Assembly: GCA_008921705.1 (NCBI GenBank)
Contig: VFFE01006842.1
Coordinates: 889,321-953,320, forward strand
Length of the DNA: 64,000 bases
Direction: 5' to 3'
Source of the DNA: Burhinus oedicnemus
Taxonomy: Eukaryota; Chordata; Aves; Charadriiformes; Burhinidae
The position numbers were made by a program, and so were the translations under genes. The notes beneath the pieces are model-generated. The model was not told the origin of the DNA. It worked only from the letters and a program-made list of their open reading frames with translations, and did not search any database. This document shows positions 59,620 to 64,000 of this stretch, one piece after another. How positions within the stretch are numbered: position 1 is the first letter of the stretch; each line of letters opens with the position of its first letter.

Positions 59620-61961
59620 ACCTGACAGAAAAACGCGTGTAATTGCCCTCTGCAATAGTTTCAAAGTTACGAAGTTGCTGTAAATGATCAATTAGCAGTA
59701 CACCTTTGTCTGAAACCTGGGGCTGCATACCAGTGTCTCCTGGAAGGCTATTCAAATTTTCTCAAGGAATTTTATATCTTGAGTTTCTCTCTAAAGTCCA
59801 ACTCTAATAACTGCCCAGTAACCTCTGCTGATGAATCCTAGCAAGGTAAGTACATGAATCAAGCCCAGATGCAGTTTGGTCTGGATCAAAGTGTTTTGCT
59901 GGATCGGGTGAGAGTGCTGAGTCATCTTCTTTCCTGATAAACCTCTGAATTTTGAACGCTCAGCAGCTTCCTACCAATAATGCTCAGCAAAATGTGAGAA
60001 CAAGAAGCAGTTATTCATAGAGGAATTTGACATTTCTGACTCTCATCTGACAAAAATGAATGCCTAGAAAATACAAAAAGAGTTCCTCCTTCAACCTTTT
60101 CTTAAGGAAACAACTCATGCATCTTGAAAAATTATATGCCTGTGTCCAACCTATGAACAATTAATTGTTACATCTTTCACAGTAGAGGGGGTTTTTTCTC
60201 TCTACTTCTTTTTTATTTGCATATATATACATGATATCTCATTATTAAGTGTGTAGGGAGCACTTATCTGCATGGAGCAAAAGTAGTGAATTTTTCCAAG
60301 TTGTAATGATAAGCTAAAAGTAAGCCCTGCAAGGTAAAATCTATTTAAAATGTGGCAATTTGGGAAAATATGTCCCTCAAGCACAGCAAACATACCATCA
60401 AAGTGAGTTAGCTACCAATTAACTTCTACATTTTGCACAAAGGACATTAAATTCTAGGGTAAAAATAAAACCAAATGATGTATGCCTGCTCTCTGTGAAC
60501 AATAGATCACACAAAATGAGCTTTAGATGTGGTGGTTTTCACTGTGTTTTCAGCATTCAACTGTCTTTCTGGAAAATATTTGTTTTTCTGTTTAAAAACA
60601 CTTTTTTCTATGTACACTCATATCACTAGGTATGTATAAAAAGAGAAACTGTAAGTCAAATGCAATAAATGAAAACCTGTGATCTTAGGCAGGCTCAGAC
60701 ACTATGACACAGAACTTAATTGTGACACTTGTGTTAACAATAGTTGAGTAACGTTGCTCGATCCATTACCAAACTCTTGATCCCAAAGCCTAGATGAAAT
60801 GATAAAATACCATAGAAGCAAACAGAGTTCCAGTCAGTCATAATGGCAACAAAAGGGCATACTCAGAAATGATGCGTTGACGGGAGCAGAGGCTTAGCCC
60901 AATACAGGCTAGGTTGTAACTATTTAAGAAGTGAAGGTCAAAGGACCTTTGGCAGGAGCCAAAGCAATTGGTGGACCAGCTCTCCATAGATTCAGAGATC
61001 TGCCTAAACTCTTCCTGCTGGAACCAATTAGGAAAGTACATCATCTTAGCAGAGATAAGGAAAAACTTAATTCTCAACTCCCGTGGCCCAGATAATCTCA
61101 TCTGTACGTGGGAAAAGAAGTGCACTGCCTTGGCAGGACTCAGCCATGGGCATTTGGTTTACGTGCAGAAAAGAGCATTTTCTGCATAATGTTTAAAGGC
61201 AGTTCAGAAATTGCTCCTGTGAAAGGAAAGTTACAGTGTGGGCAATATTTCCGCTTGCAGAGAAAGGAGCACAGTGGGTTCCAGATTATCAGAAAAAAAC
61301 AGTATTTGGCATCAGTGGAGCTTGAAAAATGGTACAAGAAGGAACAAGGCAATGGATTGCTTGATAATTGTTATATTGAAACTTTGTACATCAGATTTCT
61401 AGGATATCTTTTCTAAGTCAGAAAAACATCTTGATACAAGATCTGCAGTGCAGTGAACAGTTTATTTTCATCATACCTGTCCTGCCATACTACTGGCTTG
61501 ACTCACAAGTGTTATATATAAATCTGAACATCAGTCATACTCCTAAGGCTTTCACTGCCTTCCAGCACTACTGAGTGAAGAAGATTTCTACAAACATGAT
61601 GCATAACACCCAAGACACAGTATATCACCCACGTCAGGCCCGTCTCTTTCTGTGCCAAAGCATACGTAGCACAGCCATGTCGGCTGCGTTGGAGCTCTGC
61701 TCCTCTAATGCTGTGGTTCAGCCAAAGCATTCCCAAATTGCATATGTCCCTGTCACAGCAGAGCGTGTCCTGTCACTCCGCCCTCCACTAGTTAGGTGCA
61801 ACGTAACAGCGGGCCTTTCGTTGTTGTAAAGCAGTATGAAAATGTTTTCTGCAGTACAAGCCATGAGAGACAGACAGATGTCAGCAGAGAGCGCTTACAC
61901 TGAAACGAGGCCCACATGGATAAGACAAGGTACATGGAAAACAAAGAAGATGAAATACCTA

Positions 61962-62022
61962 ATGTGTGTGTATATATATACACACATATATATGCATATA
62001 TATATGTATATATATACGTATA
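61962..62022. repeat. (TG)n/(TA)n compound microsatellite
   Basis: 'tgtgtgtg' passes into tatata, cacaca, tatata, gcatata and tatacgtata. The order is close to palindromic around 61976-62015, so it could form a cruciform. A GA-rich stretch follows at 62024-62043, just before the CR1 at 62067. Confidence 0.85.
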
Positions 62023-62066
62023 GAGAAAGGGAGAGAAAGAGAGCACTATTGTAACATTATTGACTT

Positions 62067-62660
62067 CACAGAATCACAGAATCACAGAATCGCCTGGGTT
62101 GGAAGAGACCTCTGGAGATCATCTAGTCCAACCCCCACCTGGTTCTAGGTTCACCTAGAGCAGGTTGCACAGGATGGCGTCCAGGCAGGTTTGGAATGTC
62201 TCCAGAGTCAGAGACTTCACGACCTCTCTGGGCAGCCTGTTCTAGTGCTCTGCCAGCCTCAAAGGAAAGAAGTTCCTCCTCATGTTTAGGTGGAACTTCT
62301 TATGTTCAAGTTTGTATCCATTACCTCTTGTCCTATCACTGGCGAACCACTGCAAAAAGACTGGTCCCATCCTCCTGGCACCCTCCCTTTAAGTATTTGT
62401 AGGCGTGGATGAGATCCCCTCTGAGTCTTCTCTTCTCCAGCTAAAAAGACCCCAGTCCCTCAGCCTTTCCTCATAAGAAAGATATTCCAGCCCCCTAATC
62501 ATCTATGTAGCCCTTTGCTGTACGCTCTCCAGCAGTTCCCTGTCCTTGAACCAGAGAGCCCAGAACTGGACACAGTACTCCAGATCAGTACTCCAGATGT
62601 GGCCTCACCGGGCAGAGTAGAGGGGGGAGGATAACATCCTGTGACCTGCTTGCTTATTTC
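62067..62660 (-). mobile_element. CR1 LINE, reverse strand, 3' end intact
   Basis: Read on the minus strand this is a 5'-truncated CR1. Its 3' end is at 62067, with three near-perfect 'cacagaat' terminal units. The 3' UTR follows ('gggttggaagagacctctgg', 'gatcatctagtccaaccccc'). Then comes the ORF2 C-terminal region ('cttcacgacctctctgggca', 'acctcttgtcctatcac', 'ctcagcctttcctcataaga', 'gtactccagatgtggcctca'). The tail is the best preserved in the window. An exact 13-base duplication (cagtactccagat) at 62573-62598 disrupts the frame. The 5' cut lies near 62660. No protein can be made from it. Confidence 0.93.
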
Positions 62661-64000
62661 TTGTAGACACCAAAGAGCAAATTGAGTGTTCAGGAAGGAC
62701 TTGAGAGAAGAGTGATCTGATGGGCTAGAATAAAGATTTCACTCACAAAGGGCAGGAGAGAAGAGAGTAATATGAACCGCTGACGACAGAGATTTTTTTT
62801 TTTAAGATGAGCAAATGTTTCCTCAGTTGACAGTTGTTAGAGTTTGAGGGTGAAACTACCAACACTGCAATCAGTGACAAAATCTTGGTTGACACCAGGA
62901 GTGCTAGAATTTCACCATGTGAGGAATGCAGATTCTGAGATATTTTACCAGAGGAAAGCACATTTAAAGATGTTTTCAGAGATAGGTAGATGCTTAAGTA
63001 CTTTGTCGTAATGCAATGTTTGGGTTTTTTCTTTCTGAAGTAGTGTTTAAAACAATACATAAAACCCATAGGAATTGCAAAGAACTATCAGAACAGACTA
63101 TTTTAGCTAGTCTTTGTATTTCACCTCATGGTCACCAGGAACACGTATTTCAGAAAAAAACATACGGAGTTCCCAAGTGAATACTCTGGCAGTACTATGT
63201 CCTTGGAGAACGATATGTCTTAAATCCAGATATAAACCGGTTGACTTCTGTCTTACAATTTGTAGTGCACTACCTTATATAAGCTGTCTTTCTGCTCAGT
63301 GTAAATTTCTCTGGGTTTATAAACATCTAAACCTTTTGCAATTCCATAGAATCTTTTTCTTTGAAGAGGGTGAGTTCCACAAGTCAGCGCATTACTTCAG
63401 TGAAATACCTGCCTTATCTACTGTAAATGTGCTTGATTTCACCAGACTTTGTCCCTGTTTTTCTGTCTGTGATGATCAGAAGGTATTGTAAGGACCCTCC
63501 ATTGAAGCATCAGTGCATTGTTCTTATACCTTCATCAGGTAGGTTCTTGCACCCTGTTTTGTAAAACTGAACGCTTCTACTTTTTTTGCCATCTTCTCAT
63601 TTTGAAATTCTTTTCCAGTTCTTATGTCAACATCATACATTGGTTCTTAAAGTTATATTTAAGTGCTTGGAGAGAGGGTTCAAAATATTGCATTTCACCT
63701 CCTGAAGATACCCAGTCAGATTCAATGCTGAAGAATTTTATTTTAGTTTTCTATAGTAATTAGTGCCATGCCAGCATAAAATGTCTACACAGTAACACAT
63801 GTATTCAAATTAGTCAGGATTACACCTATCCTCTGCCTCACACACCATCACCACTGACACACTGTCCTGCACAGGTGTCCATAAATATACACAGTAAAGC
63901 AGCAGAGAATTAGAAAACAAAGCTTGTTGAAAATATCGTAGGGAAGGTCGATTCTGCCTCTGCACCTTATTTTTCTGTGCCTTATAGGAACTTCACCAAT
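62661..64000. other. Non-coding DNA, no gene seen
   Basis: No recognisable gene or repeat to the end of the window. The frames at 62743-63069 (-), 63114-63491 (+) and 63518-63763 (+) have no domain I recognise. Confidence 0.5.

Larger units (their letters stand above)
57061..62066. other. Non-coding DNA, no gene seen
   Basis: 5 kb without a recognisable gene. It contains short simple repeats (57266-57300, 59602-59619, 61962-62022) and a modest CpG cluster at 61631-61910. Overlapping frames near 60838-61416 on both strands show no domain. Confidence 0.5.

Overview
The window reads as nuclear DNA from a bird. The main evidence is a set of CR1 LINE 3' ends with the avian tail (short ATTCTATGATTCT-type repeats preceded by 'gatcttaaaggtc..ttccaacc'). 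Supporting evidence is an avian ERVL-type long terminal repeat, a (TTCCC)n microsatellite, a recognisable MIR SINE and older amniote CR1 debris. The background is AT-rich, CpG-poor and full of stop codons. I find no convincing host protein-coding exon, rRNA, tRNA or CRISPR array. The open frames are short; the longer recognisable ones lie inside CR1 or the LTR, on either strand. The window is best described as an intergenic or intronic gene desert with repeat islands. The species and the flanking genes cannot be named from the sequence.

Layout. 1-2717 is unique AT-rich DNA. 2718-4160 is an ERVL-type solo LTR split by a 0.3 kb segment; its core carries five units of a ~48-bp tandem repeat. 4161-14140 is unique DNA with a long pyrimidine tract at 5988-6048. 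14141-15358 is a CR1 copy with most of its reverse transcriptase deleted. 17544-18176 is a second copy of the same 'segment plus LTR' chimera, in the same orientation 14.74 kb away. 24742-25020 is a CR1 reverse-transcriptase fragment. 25975-26330 is an unclassified GC-richer patch ending in a CTCF-like motif. 29229-29430 is a short CR1 3' end. 29431-38906 is unique DNA with small tandem duplications, possible MIR remnants, an old inverted repeat and a candidate conserved non-coding stretch (37560-38140). 38907-39920 is a tail-to-tail pair of CR1 copies. 40931-41047 is a tRNA-SINE-like inverted pair. 41931-43790 holds one good CR1 3' end and three old CR1 remnants. 43791-52426 is unique, with a CTCF-like site at 48847. 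52427-52960 is CR1. 56905-57060 is MIR. 62067-62660 is a reverse-strand CR1 with its 3' end intact. The rest is unique.

There are no genes here to work together, so any function would be regulatory: two CTCF-like motifs, the LTR's own promoter and polyadenylation region, and the possible conserved non-coding stretch. I did not find a new biological system. The most informative structures are the chimeric LTR junction shared by two loci, the 48-bp periodic array within the LTR (16 codons per unit, which keeps antisense frames open), and the convergent CR1 pair, which could fold as double-stranded RNA if transcribed.
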